Positions 12,745 through 23,826 of a DNA stretch of 64,000 nucleotides are shown here, one piece after another. Numbering within the stretch: the stretch's first letter is position 1; each line of letters starts with the position of its first letter. The notes beneath the pieces were generated by a model, which searched no databases, was not told where the DNA came from, and saw only the letters and a list, made by a program, of their open reading frames with translations. Origin of the DNA: Cochliopodium minus. Taxonomy: Eukaryota; Discosea; Himatismenida; Cochliopodiidae. The position numbers and the translations under genes were made by a program. The stretch lies in the NCBI GenBank assembly GCA_024220525.1, contig JAMYWO010000125.1:43856-107855 (forward strand), read 5' to 3'.

Positions 12745-13440
12745 TTAGGTGAATACATCAAATGATTTAACAAATATTTTGTATTTTCCTTTATGGGTTT
12801 GAGGATAACAACCCAATTTAAAATAGTTCAAATGTTTCCAAAAAATTATATTTTCTTCTATTTTATTTACATCATCTATCAATATCTTTATAAAGTGATT
12901 CTCATAAACAATTGATACTTTGAATTCATTATTGCACACATTTTCCTTCAATAATTTCTTATTTGTTTTCTCTCCTTTTTCATCAGCTTTAATAAAAGAA
13001 TATAAACTGTCATTAATCATTGCAATCCTTAATAGGGGTGGAACATGTTCTGAATTATCTCCTATTCCATGTATTTGTGCAATGGTGACTTTATATTCTT
13101 TTAATTCACTTTCCACTTTTATATTTGCAGTGAGATTTTTTTTACTTTCATCACATCTCCAATTCTTCAAATGTCTCAATTCAGATCTCACATAATTTGA
13201 ATTTTTTGTTGATCCTTTTTCTATTTTTTTTATATATTATAAAATATGGAGATAATTCATTGAAGATGATAGATAACCTGAGGAATCCAATTCAAATATC
13301 ATATAATCTTCATCAAAATGAAAATAATTTGATTGATAATCATCAAGTGTCTTTATTTCGATTGGACCGGGTATTTGTAGTTTCCATTCTTTCAATTTTT
13401 CTTGAATATTGAAATTTATGTTTGAAATATTATCACTCAT
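12745..13440 (-). CDS. Polysaccharide lyase family 7 (alginate lyase-like)
   Basis: Two exons, 13440-13278 and 13220-12745, with a 57 nt intron (GTTATC...AAATAG); 212 residues. It has the three PL7 signatures in order: RSELR (about residues 73-77), QIHG (about 106-109), and YFKLGCYPQT near the C-terminus, corresponding to family R(S/T)ELR, Q(I/V)H and YFKxGxYxQ. These motifs hold the catalytic His/Tyr and substrate-binding Arg/Gln of alginate and poly-uronate lyases, which cleave by beta-elimination. Length matches the single-domain family size. The N-terminus MSDNISNINFN shows no signal peptide, unlike most secreted PL7 enzymes, so it may act on ingested material, be exported by another route, or have an unseen upstream exon. 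It lies 118 bp upstream of RECQL4 on the same strand. PL7 is mainly bacterial, fungal and algal; transfer is possible but not shown. Confidence 0.82.
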
Positions 13441-13696
13441 TCCAATTTAAAGAAGGGATTTTTTTTTATATTTTTAATCGTTCAATAATATTACTCCTCC
13501 CGTAAATCAATATACCAATTTGAATAACAATTAAATCTAAATGGAATTAAATAATGCTCCAATTAAAATTGAAACAATCTTCAATCAATTATATTTTCTG
13601 TTTTTTAGTTTGTTTTTTTTTTGTGATAAAAAATAAAATAAAAAAAATTAAAATAAAAAATATTATAAAATTCCAACAAAAAATAAATCGAAGGAA

Positions 13697-14030
13697 ATGG
13701 AAATAAAAAAAGAACAATTATCATTTGATTCAACTGAATATAACACCACTGTAATATTATTCTTCCTCCTTTTATAATAAAGCATAATATTTAACCAAAA
13801 CATAAAAAAATAAATTTTAACAGATGGATTTCAACAAAATAGATATTAGAACACTCAAGAAATACAAAAAACATTATAAATTGGGAATAAGATACAATGC
13901 AAACAAAGCACAGCTTGCAGTTGCTTGTATGAAACATTTCTCTGATATGAAGGTGGATGAAAAAGTGGTTTTGGAATATTTCCTGTGGAAGGTAGAAGAA
14001 GGAACACCCGAAAATGATAATATTTTTTGA
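13697..14030 (+). CDS. Minimal SAP30-like Sin3-binding protein
   Basis: Two exons, 13697-13750 and 13824-14030, joined in phase 0; 86 residues. The second exon could also start translation itself at its ATG, which follows a good TTTTAACAG acceptor. Almost the whole protein is the SAP30 C-terminal Sin3-binding domain: IDIRTLKKYKKHYKL, NKAQLAVACMKHF, and VLEYFLWKV align with the human motifs TLRRYKRHFKL, NKAQL and LTYFIYSVK. The family bridges the Sin3 scaffold to DNA, nucleoli or histone deacetylase. The N-terminal zinc-finger part of animal SAP30 is absent, as in short fungal and protist forms. Expected site of action is the nucleus. Confidence 0.78.
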
Positions 14031-14251
14031 CTTGTTTTGTTTTGTTTTCATTTTCTGTTTTTGATATCTGTATAAATAAAAAAAAAAAAAAAAATTTAAA
14101 AAAATATTTTCTTTGTAAAAGAATACTATAATGTTTTTGCTTTATGGTGAATAGGGTCTATTCCATTCGATTAAATTATGATATAAACATATAGAAATTT
14201 TTTTTTTTTCTCCTTGAATCTTTTAAATTTGGGATTTGGAAAAAAAAAAAA

Positions 14252-15826
14252 ATGAAGTTGTTCAAAAATTCCAAGACTATTCCCAAAATGGGATTTTTTA
14301 ATAAAACAATTGAAACAAATAAAACATCATCTTATTCCACATTATTTATTAACAACAATAAATTCGAATCATTCAAACAAAAGACCAATATAGTGGGTAT
14401 ATATAAAAATTAAACTTTTCTTTTAACAATATAATTGATTGATTATTAATTATTATGAAGGATATAACAATATCAATAACAATAGCTTGATGAATAACAT
14501 CACCACTAGAGATTATTCTTTGGGAATGGGTTTCTATTCTTGGCATGATGATAAGACAATAGATATTGCTCATCCATCTGATGAATTCTATGAGAAGGTG
14601 AATAAAAAAAATTTATTTTTATATCATTCATTTGGATATTGGATCACATAAAGATATTTAAATCACCATTACAATATTTATAATCAAATCAATTTATTGG
14701 ATGAATTTATAACAAAATTATATTAAATGAGTGATGGATATTGTATGTTAGAAGTTTGATATCAAAAAATATCTTTTGAATTGTAAATATTTTTGAGCTA
14801 AAAAAATTGACCCAATTAATTGCAGGTTGGACAATACCATCAAGATAATCCTATTGAAGATGATGAAGAAAAGAAGAAAGAGAAAGATGCAAGAATTTCT
14901 TTTGCTAATGAGGGTACTCCATTGGAATTACAACAGTATATGAAGGATCTCCGTTCTACCTTTAATTACAAGGTTGTCATTGAGGTTTCTAAGCATTGCA
15001 AAGTCACCAAATCTGGAAGAATCTTTTCATTCAGTTCTTTCATGTTGGTTGGAAATCGTAATGGTGCAGCAGGATGGGGATATGGAAGAGGTAAAGCAAC
15101 ATTTGATCATTAATTTCTTTTATTCTCCTTTTTATAGTATGATTATTTCATTATTATCCTGTCATTCTTCATATATCTTTCAAAATGATATGAAAATCAA
15201 TAAATTACTGATACACTTTTTCAAATCCATTTATCAAAATTCAAATAGTTTATTTATTTAACCATTATTAATTTCTAACGAATTAAAATAGGAGCATCAG
15301 CAAAAGGTAAAAATAAAGATTAAAGATTAATCCACTTCCAAACACATTCAATTCAATTTACTTTTTTTTTTTAAATCCTTTTTTGACAGAGGCAACACAA
15401 AAGGCATTTTATGATTCACACAGAAACATCACCACTATCAATAGAGACAAACATAACAAACTTGTTGCTACCCGTGTCGTAAAGTACAAAAGTTGCAAAG
15501 TTTGCATTTATCCTACCAAGAGAGGAAACAACGGTTTGATCGGTTCTCAAATAGTACAAAAAATCTACACTGCTTTTGGTAAATTTTTTTTGAATTAAAT
15601 TATTTATTTTATTTTTTATTTTTTTTTTTTAATAGGAATTGAAGGAGGTTCTAACATTAGATTTCTTAAAAAACCAAGATCCAAAAATAAAATGACCATG
15701 GTTAAATCTTTGTTCAAGTTGTTGCAAGACATCAAGAACCCTCAAGAAATAGCTGCTCAAGTTGGTCGCCAATACTTTGATCCTGATACCATCTTTAGAA
15801 GAAAATACTTTAAACATATCTATTAA
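14252..15826 (+). CDS. MRPS5: Mitochondrial small-subunit ribosomal protein uS5m
   Basis: Six exons: 14252-14396, 14461-14597, 14826-15090, 15292-15306, 15390-15578 and 15636-15826. Exon 4 is a 15 nt microexon encoding GASAK, which completes the S5 loop WGYGRGASAKEATQKA. The S5 N-terminal double-stranded RNA-binding fold is clear (KVTKSGRIFSFSSFMLVGNRNG), followed by the C-terminal S5 domain (CKVCIYPTKRGNNGLIGSQI, GIEGGSNI). The pattern is the bacterial/mitochondrial form and not cytosolic RPS2. The N-terminus (MKLFKNSKTIPKMGFF...) is basic and Ser/Thr-rich, consistent with a mitochondrial presequence, with an Asn-rich stretch before the fold. It ends DTIFRRKYFKHIY. Confidence 0.87.
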
Positions 15827-15913
15827 GAAAATGAAAAATACAACTTTGTTTTCCAAAAAAAAAAATATAAATAATTTAATTAAATTTCAAAAAATAAAAG
15901 ATCAATTTTATGA

Positions 15914-18900
15914 TTATTTGTATTCTTCTCTAAGAAACCATCTCTTTTCTTTTGGTTTGAATGTGGCGACCTGTTTCAACAAAGCTTTGAAAAACAAAGT
16001 ATCGTTCTTGTCAATCATTTTTCCAAAGTGATAGGTAATGTCTTTTGTAGAAGACTCATTATTGTTATTGGTAAAGTATTGTAATAACTCCACTGTTAGT
16101 TTCTCTTTCTTTTCAGAGTTTTCGTTTTCTTTTGTTTGATTATCAATGTTTATGTTATTATCGAGTTTTTTCTTTTTGAGATTTTCTAACATGGAAGAGG
16201 AAGAAGAGGAAGTGGGTGTTTTGTTTTCAACATTTTCATTGTCGTTGAAAGTGGAGACGATTGGCCTTTTTTTGGAAGAATTCGTCAAATTTTTAACATT
16301 TGATTGAGAAAAAGAAAGATCAAAACTTTGTGAAGAAAAAAAACGATCATTTTCTTCTTCGTCTCCTGATTTTTGTTTTTGAGGAGAAGGAATTGTTGGT
16401 TTTGGTATGGATGTAGAAATGGAAGGAGAAACAGAAACAGAAGTAGAGGGAGAAGGAATAATTGAAAGGGTGGTAGGGTTGCTACTTGTTTGAGAGTCAG
16501 AAGGTAAAGAAGGAGATTTATTAGTTGGGATAGGAATCTTTTTCTTTAAACCGAATCGTTGGGGAGTAACACTTTTGTTTGTATTGTTACTTTTAATATT
16601 ACTATTGTTGTTCATGTTATTTGAACTGCTGGTAATATTTGTATTATTAGAAGTGAGAGGATTGGAGATGGAAGAAGAGTTAGAGATGGAAGTAGAGGAG
16701 GAAAGAGAGAGGGGGTTATAGGAAGATCTGTTGGGAGGAGAGGAATTATTGGGAATATTAGAGGAAGATCTGTTGTTAACAAAATTGTTAGTGTTGATAG
16801 ATTTGGTGGGATTGTTTCTTGACAAAAACTTGATTGGTGTTCTAATGCTGCTTCCTGTATTATTATTGTTAATGTTGGTGTTGTTTTTATCATTGTTATT
16901 ATTAACGTTGTTATTATTGTTATTACTGTTTTTGTTTTTATCATTGTTATTGTTATTGTTGTTATTATTGTTAATACTGTTATTGTTATTGTTGTTAAGA
17001 TTGTTATTGGTATTGTTTGTGTTGCTAGAGAGGTTAGTATTTTTGGAGAGTATTGCGTTGCCACTGTTTCTCCTGACAGGGTTGGTGAGATCAATAAAAT
17101 TATCTTTGGGAGAATTGAAATTCATTCTGGGAGAATTCTGAGGGGAGTTTCTATTATTAGTTCTCCCATTGTTTCTGTTCAAATTAATGTTTGTATTATT
17201 AATATTGTTATTGGAGGTATTATTATTGTTAATATTATTATTATTATTGTCATTGTTATTGTCAATATTATAATTATTATTACCATCATTGTTGTTATTA
17301 TTGTTATTGTTATTATTATTGTTTGAAGTGGTGTTGTTGAGAGAAGATCTTCTGGGGAGTTTGATTTCTTTGGAATAGGGATTTTTTTCCGGTCCAGGTG
17401 GGGCGGGTGATTTCGTTTTTTTGATGAGGAGTTCCATCTCTTTTTCAATTTTTGTGCGGCCTGTTTCGCGAAGGCCTCTGCTTCCTTTGGACGTGTTCGT
17501 ATTGAGAGAGTTTTGATTGAAAATGTTATCGTGTGAAATTGCGTTATCTACCAACCCTGTTTGATTCAATAAATTATGGAGAATTGCTTCATCCTTTCAA
17601 AAAAATAAAATTTTTTTATACAATTATTCTATTTTTTATTATTACAAAATTATTTTATTATTTTTTTATTTTATTATTTTATTATTTTATTATTTTATTT
17701 TTTTATTTTTATTTTATTTTTATTTTTATTTTTATTTTATTTTTTTATTTTTATTTTTGATTAACTTTTATTTGATTAAATTTTATTTGATTAAATTTTA
17801 TTTTTATTCAATATTTTTGATTCTTTTAATTTATTTTATTTTATTCATATTCTTTTTTTTATTTGTTCATTTTTTGTTTATTTACCTGATTCTTGAATAG
17901 TTTTTGGGTTTAGGAGCTTTGTATTCTCGGAGGATGACATCGTCACCCAGTTCTCCCATTTTTTTCGTTTTGTTTGATTTCACTTAAAATCTCCTTCTCC
18001 CCTTCTCCAACCCCTTCTTTGTTTTTGCCCATATTGTTTTCATCAATGTTTGTATCTAAAAAGAAAACAAATGAGATTAAAAAAATCATAAAAATAAAAA
18101 ATAAAAATAAAAATAAAATAAAAAATAAAAATTAAATAAAAATTAAAAAATAAATTAAATGAAATTAAATAAAAATTAAATAAAATTAAATATAAAATAA
18201 AATATAAAAATATGTATTTAAATAAAATATTAAAAAATTAAAAATAATTAAATAATTAAATAATTAAATAATTAAACAATAATTGTTTAAATTTAAATTA
18301 AAATAATTAAAACAATAAAAATTGAAATAAGTTAAAAATTTACTGTTGAATTTATCTTCATTTGGAGAGAGGTATTCACTTCCCAAAGTAAAAAGATCCT
18401 GGAGCTCATTAGATTCAAAGAACCGTTTTTGTTTGGGATCCTTCAAAATTTTGTTGGTGAGAAAAGTTTTGAAAATTTGTCTGTGGTATATCTTCTCTTC
18501 TATCGTTCCTGATGAAATCAATCTGTAGATCGTCACCTGTTTCTTCTGTCCTATTCTCCACGCTCTTTTCAAAATTAAAAAATAAAAATTATAAAAAATT
18601 ATTAAAATAAAAATAATTAAAAAAATTAAAATAATTAAAATAATTAAAATAATTGAAATAAATCATAATTTGAAAATTAAAAAAATTAAAAATTAAAAAT
18701 TGAAAAATAAAAATATTTCATATGAAAAATTATGAAAATTTATTAAAAAATTAATAATAAAAAAATAAAATGAAAATATTTTTTTCCACCTTTCTCTTGC
18801 TTGGATATCTGTGATTGGATTCTTTATTTTTTCGAGAGAAATTTGATTTTTTAAATTTAAATAAATTTAATATGTTTTTTTTATTAGTTTTTTATTTGAA

Positions 18901-19650
18901 ATTTTGTTTTTTAGTTAAATTGAAAAATTACCCAATCAGCATCATAAATCAGAATTCTGTCTGCTCCAGTCAAATTGATACCAACACCTTTAGAATAAAA
19001 ATAAAAAAAAATAAAAATAAAAAAAAATAAAAATTAAAAAAAATAAAAATTACAAAAAAATATGTAAATATTTCAAAAAAAATTTATTTTAAAAATTTTA
19101 ATTTTTTTTACCTCCTACTTTGGTCGTTAATAACATGATGAAAATATCAGGGTCATTGTTAAAATTATCGATGATCTGGTTTCTGGAGGAAATTTTGGTT
19201 TTTCCGTCAATGCGGAGATAATTGTACTCGAAAGACTCAATCAGCTTCTGTAAAATGTTCAACATTTGAACGGTCTGTGTAAACAAAAGCACTTTATGAT
19301 TCTCCTTTTTCCAAAGTGGCAAAAGACTGTAAAGAACTAAATCAAAAAAATTTTTAATTTTTTATTTTTTTTATTTTTTTATATTTTTTTTTATTTCATG
19401 ATTTTTTTTATTATTTTATTTTTTATTTTTTATTTTTTATTTTTTATTTTTATTTTTTTATTTTTTATCTTCTTTTTAAATATTTTTTATTTTTTTAAAA
19501 TGATAAAAATTTTTTTTACCTTTCATTTTGGCAGAAAGGTTGTAGTCTCCAAACCCCTCAGTTCCATTCTCGATTCTTTTAAGAGTGCTGTTCTTGAAAG
19601 CTTCTTCCTGTTTTCTGAAAGCGCTCATTCCATTCTTAATGGGTACCATA
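15914..19650 (-). CDS. ERCC6: ERCC6/CSB SNF2-family ATPase, C-terminal half
   Basis: Exons seen: 19650-19520, 19336-19112, 18987-18932, 18821-18790, 18564-18344, 18055-17886 and 17593-15914. Together they encode helicase lobe 2: [58 protein letters not shown], and the CSB-specific [13 protein letters not shown] 550-residue Asn/Ser-rich tail follows and ends in the CSB-type winged-helix/ubiquitin-binding region ([27 protein letters not shown]). CSB remodels chromatin and rescues stalled RNA polymerase II in transcription-coupled repair. Lobe 1 with the Walker A and DEAH motifs is missing: upstream of 19650 there is only an A/T repeat and then another gene. The exon at 18055-17886 contains apparent one-base frame breaks at A-runs (about 17959 and 17900). 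Confidence 0.85.
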
Positions 19651-19675
19651 CTAATAAATTCAAATTCAAAAAATA

Positions 19676-19995
19676 AAATAAAAAATGAAATTTAAAAAAA
19701 AAATAAAATACAAAAAATTCAAAATAAAAAAAAAATAAATCAAAAAAAAATTAATAAAAAATAAATAATAAAAATAAAAACTAAATAAAAAATAAAAATA
19801 AAAATAAAAATAAAATAAAAATAAAATAAAAATAAAAAAAAATAAAAAATAAAAAATAAAAAATAAAAAATAAAATAATAAAATAATAAATAATTAAAAA
19901 TAATCTATAGATTAAAAAAAAAGAAAAAATATCAGAATATAACGAAAATAATAAAAATAATCTAAAAAAATAAGAATAAACAACAAAAAAAATTT
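19676..19995. repeat. A/T-repeat tract at a likely chimeric junction
   Basis: About 300 bp of AAAAT, AAATAA and AATAA units with no coding signal. On its right the Slo-channel gene stops after its first RCK half; on its left the CSB gene begins in the middle of its ATPase. Neither missing half is nearby. This is either an assembly join in low-complexity DNA or a real rearrangement. Confidence 0.6.
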
Positions 19996-20000
19996 GTTAC

Positions 20001-22235
20001 TTTTGGACAATAATTCTTAATGGACCAATACTTTAAAATGTTTTTTGAATCTTCCTCCATTTTGTCTTCGATATCTCTATCAGCCAAAATGATGGTACAG
20101 TTGTAGTTTTCGATCTGGAGATTGATGAGGGTCTTACGGGAGACGGGAGAGCCTTCGAGGTAATAAATGTTTGGATAGATGAGAGGGTTGGAGAGAATGT
20201 CTTTCATTTCTTGGCTGATGGGTTTGGCCTGAAGCACGCAGACTCTTGGAGGACTTCTCATGTTGAGAGAACTTTATCAAAAATAAATTTCATGTTAAAT
20301 TTATTATTTTACATATTTTTTTAAATATTTTCCATTATTTTTTCATTATTTTTATTTTGTTCAAAAGAAATTTTTATTGTATTTTTTTTTAAATTTGGTT
20401 TATTTTATTTATTTTTGTTATTTCATTAATTTTATTTTAAAAGGCGAATCTCCTATTTAAATTTTAAATTTTTTATTTTTTATTTTTATTATTTACCTTT
20501 CAAAAAATAATGCGTTTAGAACGTTTTGTAGACCCATAGGAGTCACCGACCCAGTCAACAAAACAGTCTTCCTAGAGCCAAAATAGGTGATTTTCGAGCC
20601 GAAAGTTTTGGGCACAGAATTCAAAAGAGCGTTCAATTTTTGTACCTCAAAGGGAATAACAATGATAGATGTTAAAATAAACATGATGAGGGTCAATCTT
20701 CCAAGAGTAGTTTTTGGAGCAATGTCGCCATATCCTTTTATTTTTTAAAAAAATTTTTTAAAAAAAAATTTTGATTTCTTTATATTATATTTATTTTATT
20801 TTTATTATTTACTTTATTTTTTAAATTTAAATTCAATTTTTATTTTTATTTTTTTACCCACAGTTGCTAAAGTGACAACACTATAATATATGAAGACAAA
20901 GTAATCGAATTGTTGGGTTGTTCGGGTGTCTTCATTGAGCCAAGGATCCCCATTCGTCTCGAACAACTGGATCAACCCCGAAAAGATATAGACTAGGTTT
21001 ATGACCGCAATAACAATCTCAGCAACCAACAAGAAAACTCCTGTAACAAATTTTAAAATAAACAATATTAATCCTTTAATTTTAACTATTTTTTTTGTTA
21101 AAATCAACTAATTTTTTATTTAAATTTTTTTTGTTTTTTACTGTAATCTATTTTTTTGGTGAGGTGAGATATCCAGGTCCCTTTTGTACCCCCTATTGTT
21201 GGGAGTTTTTTCAAAAAGCTCCAGAAAATCCAAATGCGTAGTGCGCGAAAAAACCCCAAAACAGCATATTTCCCCAAAATCCTAAAAGAAGATTAAATTA
21301 TTATTAATTTAAAAACATTTTTGGGAAATTTTTTTTCTTTTTTTAATATGTGTCTGGGAAATTTTTTTTTCTTTTTTGATATGTGTCTGGACCTCCAGAC
21401 ACATATTTTTGACATGATAAAAAAAATCATTAATCTCTATATTGGAGATATATCTTCTAATATACAATGATATTAAATACAGTGTCATAATTATGCATTA
21501 TGCTTATTTTCCTTATGTGTTTTCCAAAAGATGATATTGAATTTTTTTTTACCAGGAAATGAATACAGGAATAATGGTTATGAAATCAATTACGGTGTAA
21601 GGGGTGAATAAATAACTGAATCTGAAATGGAAATTTAAATTATAAATTATACGAATGATGAAATGATTTTATTTGAAAAGTTAATGAAAGAAGAAATTTT
21701 ACTTCCTTGGTGCTGCCAAAAATTTGAAGAAAAATGAAAAACAAAACCAAAAGGCTATGATGAGATCAGGGATGAATCTATAGAAGATAATGCGGGCTTT
21801 GGGAGATCCAACCACATTGGAGATATATATCCCCATATAACCCAAACTAACTATAAAATTAAAGAATTCCTAGAATGGGTGTGGATTTGATCATATGATA
21901 TTAAATAAGATAGGATAAATACTGTTTCTATTATATTTATATTTTTACCAAGAAGATCATTAGATTGGATCTTTGAGATTTAGTTGCCATCTTTCTGAAA
22001 TCTCTCACCCACAGTGCCTCATTTCTCACTATCCCATAACCTAACTTGGTGCTCTTTTGACGCATGAATATCCTCAAGAATCCAACAATTGTGAAAAATA
22101 ATGAACAAAGGGCAGCAATAATCAAAGCAACTATGCCAAAATCTACAATATTATAAGAACAAATCAACTTTATATATAAAGAATGAATTAAAATTTAGAA
22201 CCAATAGTATCTCCTTTGATAAGATATGATACCAT
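20001..22235 (-). CDS. Slo/BK-type potassium channel, 5' half
   Basis: Eight exons: 22235-22202, 22142-21949, 21869-21703, 21621-21553, 21281-21142, 21040-20858, 20734-20497 and 20271-20001; 432 residues in continuous phase. Order: a hydrophobic first segment (FGIVALIIAALCSLFFTIV), the S1-S4 region with FFRALRIWIF as a weak S4, S5 (VFLLVAEIVIAVINLVYIF), a pore with selectivity filter TVGYGD split by the intron at 20735-20857, then S6 and DIAPKTTLGR. After S6 comes the first RCK domain with VLLTGSVTP, YLEGSPVSRKTL and ILKYWSIKNYCPK, as in KCNMA1-type calcium-activated channels. The coding sequence stops at a normal donor (GTAACA) in mid-RCK1. A minus-strand fragment at 59717-62529 would continue it exactly in alignment and phase. 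Confidence 0.85.
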
Positions 22236-22435
22236 GATTTTTTTTTTTTATATTCCTAAATTACCCTACATTAATTTTTTTGTAAACAGCAAAAGCAAAA
22301 TAAAATCAAAAAAATGAATACACTTAAATCTTGAATAATTGTGAAAATAGAAATTAAAATTTACCAACAATTCCTGTTGACTATTTCTCAATATTTTACA
22401 TCAATAAAATTGAAACAAAAAAAAAAAAAAAAAAA

Positions 22436-22811
22436 ATGTATTGTTTTTGTGATGAATGTAAAACTGTTGGATATATTATATATGATCATCATGAAGGAAC
22501 CTTGTTATGTACAAAATGTGGAATCGTATTAGAGGAGAATTATAACGATGATCTGACCCCTCAATGGACCAAAATCGAGAAAGATGATTATATCTACTCT
22601 TTGGCCTTTGAATCTGATGAACATAATCATATTAATCTTTACACATCACAAAGTGAAGGAAATATTAGGTATTAATATTGTAAAATAAAAGAAAATTAAA
22701 TATTTCACCAAACATCCTAATCAAAAATGAATGACATTAATATAAATTGGGTTATTTAGAATACTTCCTTTCTGTTCAATCTATTCGAAATTTCATAAAT
22801 ATGAAATTTGA
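22436..22811 (+). CDS. Small TFIIB-type zinc-ribbon protein
   Basis: Exon 1 is 22436-22668. A probable second exon, 22760-22811, follows a TTATTTAG acceptor in phase and gives a 94-residue protein ending HKYEI; without that splice it stops at 22675 with 79 residues. The N-terminus holds a zinc ribbon with Cys5-x2-Cys8 and Cys25-x2-Cys28 (FCDECKTVGY, LLCTKCGIVLEE), the pattern of the N-terminal ribbon of TFIIB/BRF-class transcription factors. There are no cyclin folds after it, so it is a stand-alone ribbon. A long A-run lies directly before the ATG. It could be a truncated duplicate of a TFIIB-family gene or a genuine small nuclear protein; I cannot tell which. Confidence 0.65.
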
Positions 22812-23015
22812 TTAAATCAGTTAATTTCGACTTTAAAGGAAATCTTTGACTTATTATTACAATATCTTCTTATTTATTACTTTTAATTAATTTCATTATA
22901 CTTAACATTCTGAATTTAAAATAAAAAAATATAAAAAATAATACCAAAATAAAAAAAAAACTTTAAAAACCAAAAAGAATTAAAAATTTCAAATAAAAAA
23001 CTAAAAGTAGATACA

Positions 23016-23757
23016 ATGTTCAAGCTTCCAAAACTTCCATATGCAAAAAACGCATTAGCACCACATATCAGTGAAGAAACCATCACATACCACTATGAAA
23101 AACATCATCAAAACGTAAACAAAAAAATTATTTGCTTTCTTTGATCAATAAAAAATAATAAATATCTTTTTAAAAATTATAGTATGTTAACAAATTGAAT
23201 GAATTAACAAAAAATACAGAGTATGAGAAGATGTCTTTAGAAGATATCATCAAAAAGCTCAGCCCTACCAGTGGACCAATCTATAATAATGCTGCTCAAG
23301 TATGGAACCACACCTTCTACTGGAACTCTTTGTCTCCCAACGGGGGTGGGGAGCCCACTGGCAAGATTTTGGAGTTGATCAACAAGAAATGGGGAAGTTT
23401 CAGTGAGTTTAAAAAGGAATTCGACAAAGCAGCTAGTTCTCACTTTGGTTCAGGATGGGTAAAACAAAAATATTAAGGAATTAATTTATAACTAAAAAAT
23501 AAGAATTTAAAAAATAAAATTTAAAAATAAAATTTTTTCAGTTGTGGATTTGTACTGATTCTAATGGTTCTCCCAAACTCTTTGCTGGACATGATGCCCA
23601 CAACCCAATTTCTGATGGGTTCACTCCTATTTTGACTTGCGATCTTTGGGAACATGCCTTCTACATCGACTACAGGAATGAGAAGGCGAAATACGTAGAT
23701 GGATTTTGGAAAGTTGTCAACTGGGAGTTTGCGAACAAGAATATTACCCAAATTTAA
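23016..23757 (+). CDS. Iron superoxide dismutase
   Basis: Three exons, 23016-23114, 23183-23458 and 23542-23757; 196 residues, the usual family length. It converts superoxide to hydrogen peroxide and oxygen. Metal ligands are visible: His26 (YHYEKHH), His in WNHTFYW, and the Asp and His of CDLWEHAFY. The Gln in AAQVWNH and the overall pattern favour the iron form over the manganese form. There is no presequence ([14 protein letters not shown]), so it is probably cytosolic. Introns fall after the first His-containing helix and within the GSGW|LWIC turn. Neighbours are unrelated. Confidence 0.92.
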
Positions 23758-23826
23758 ACAAGAATATTTCCAAAATTATAATTAATTCTGAATTAAAAGA
23801 AATAATTGAAACTAACAAAAAAAAAA

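Noticed and set aside
16612-17448. Long Ile/Thr-rich and Leu-rich frames on both strands
   Set aside because: They are alternative-frame readings of the Asn/Ser repeats in the CSB C-terminal tail.
19520-20271. Channel-CSB fusion gene
   Set aside because: Joining the phase-0 channel exon to the CSB exon at its clear acceptor gives an immediate stop, and both proteins lack essential halves.
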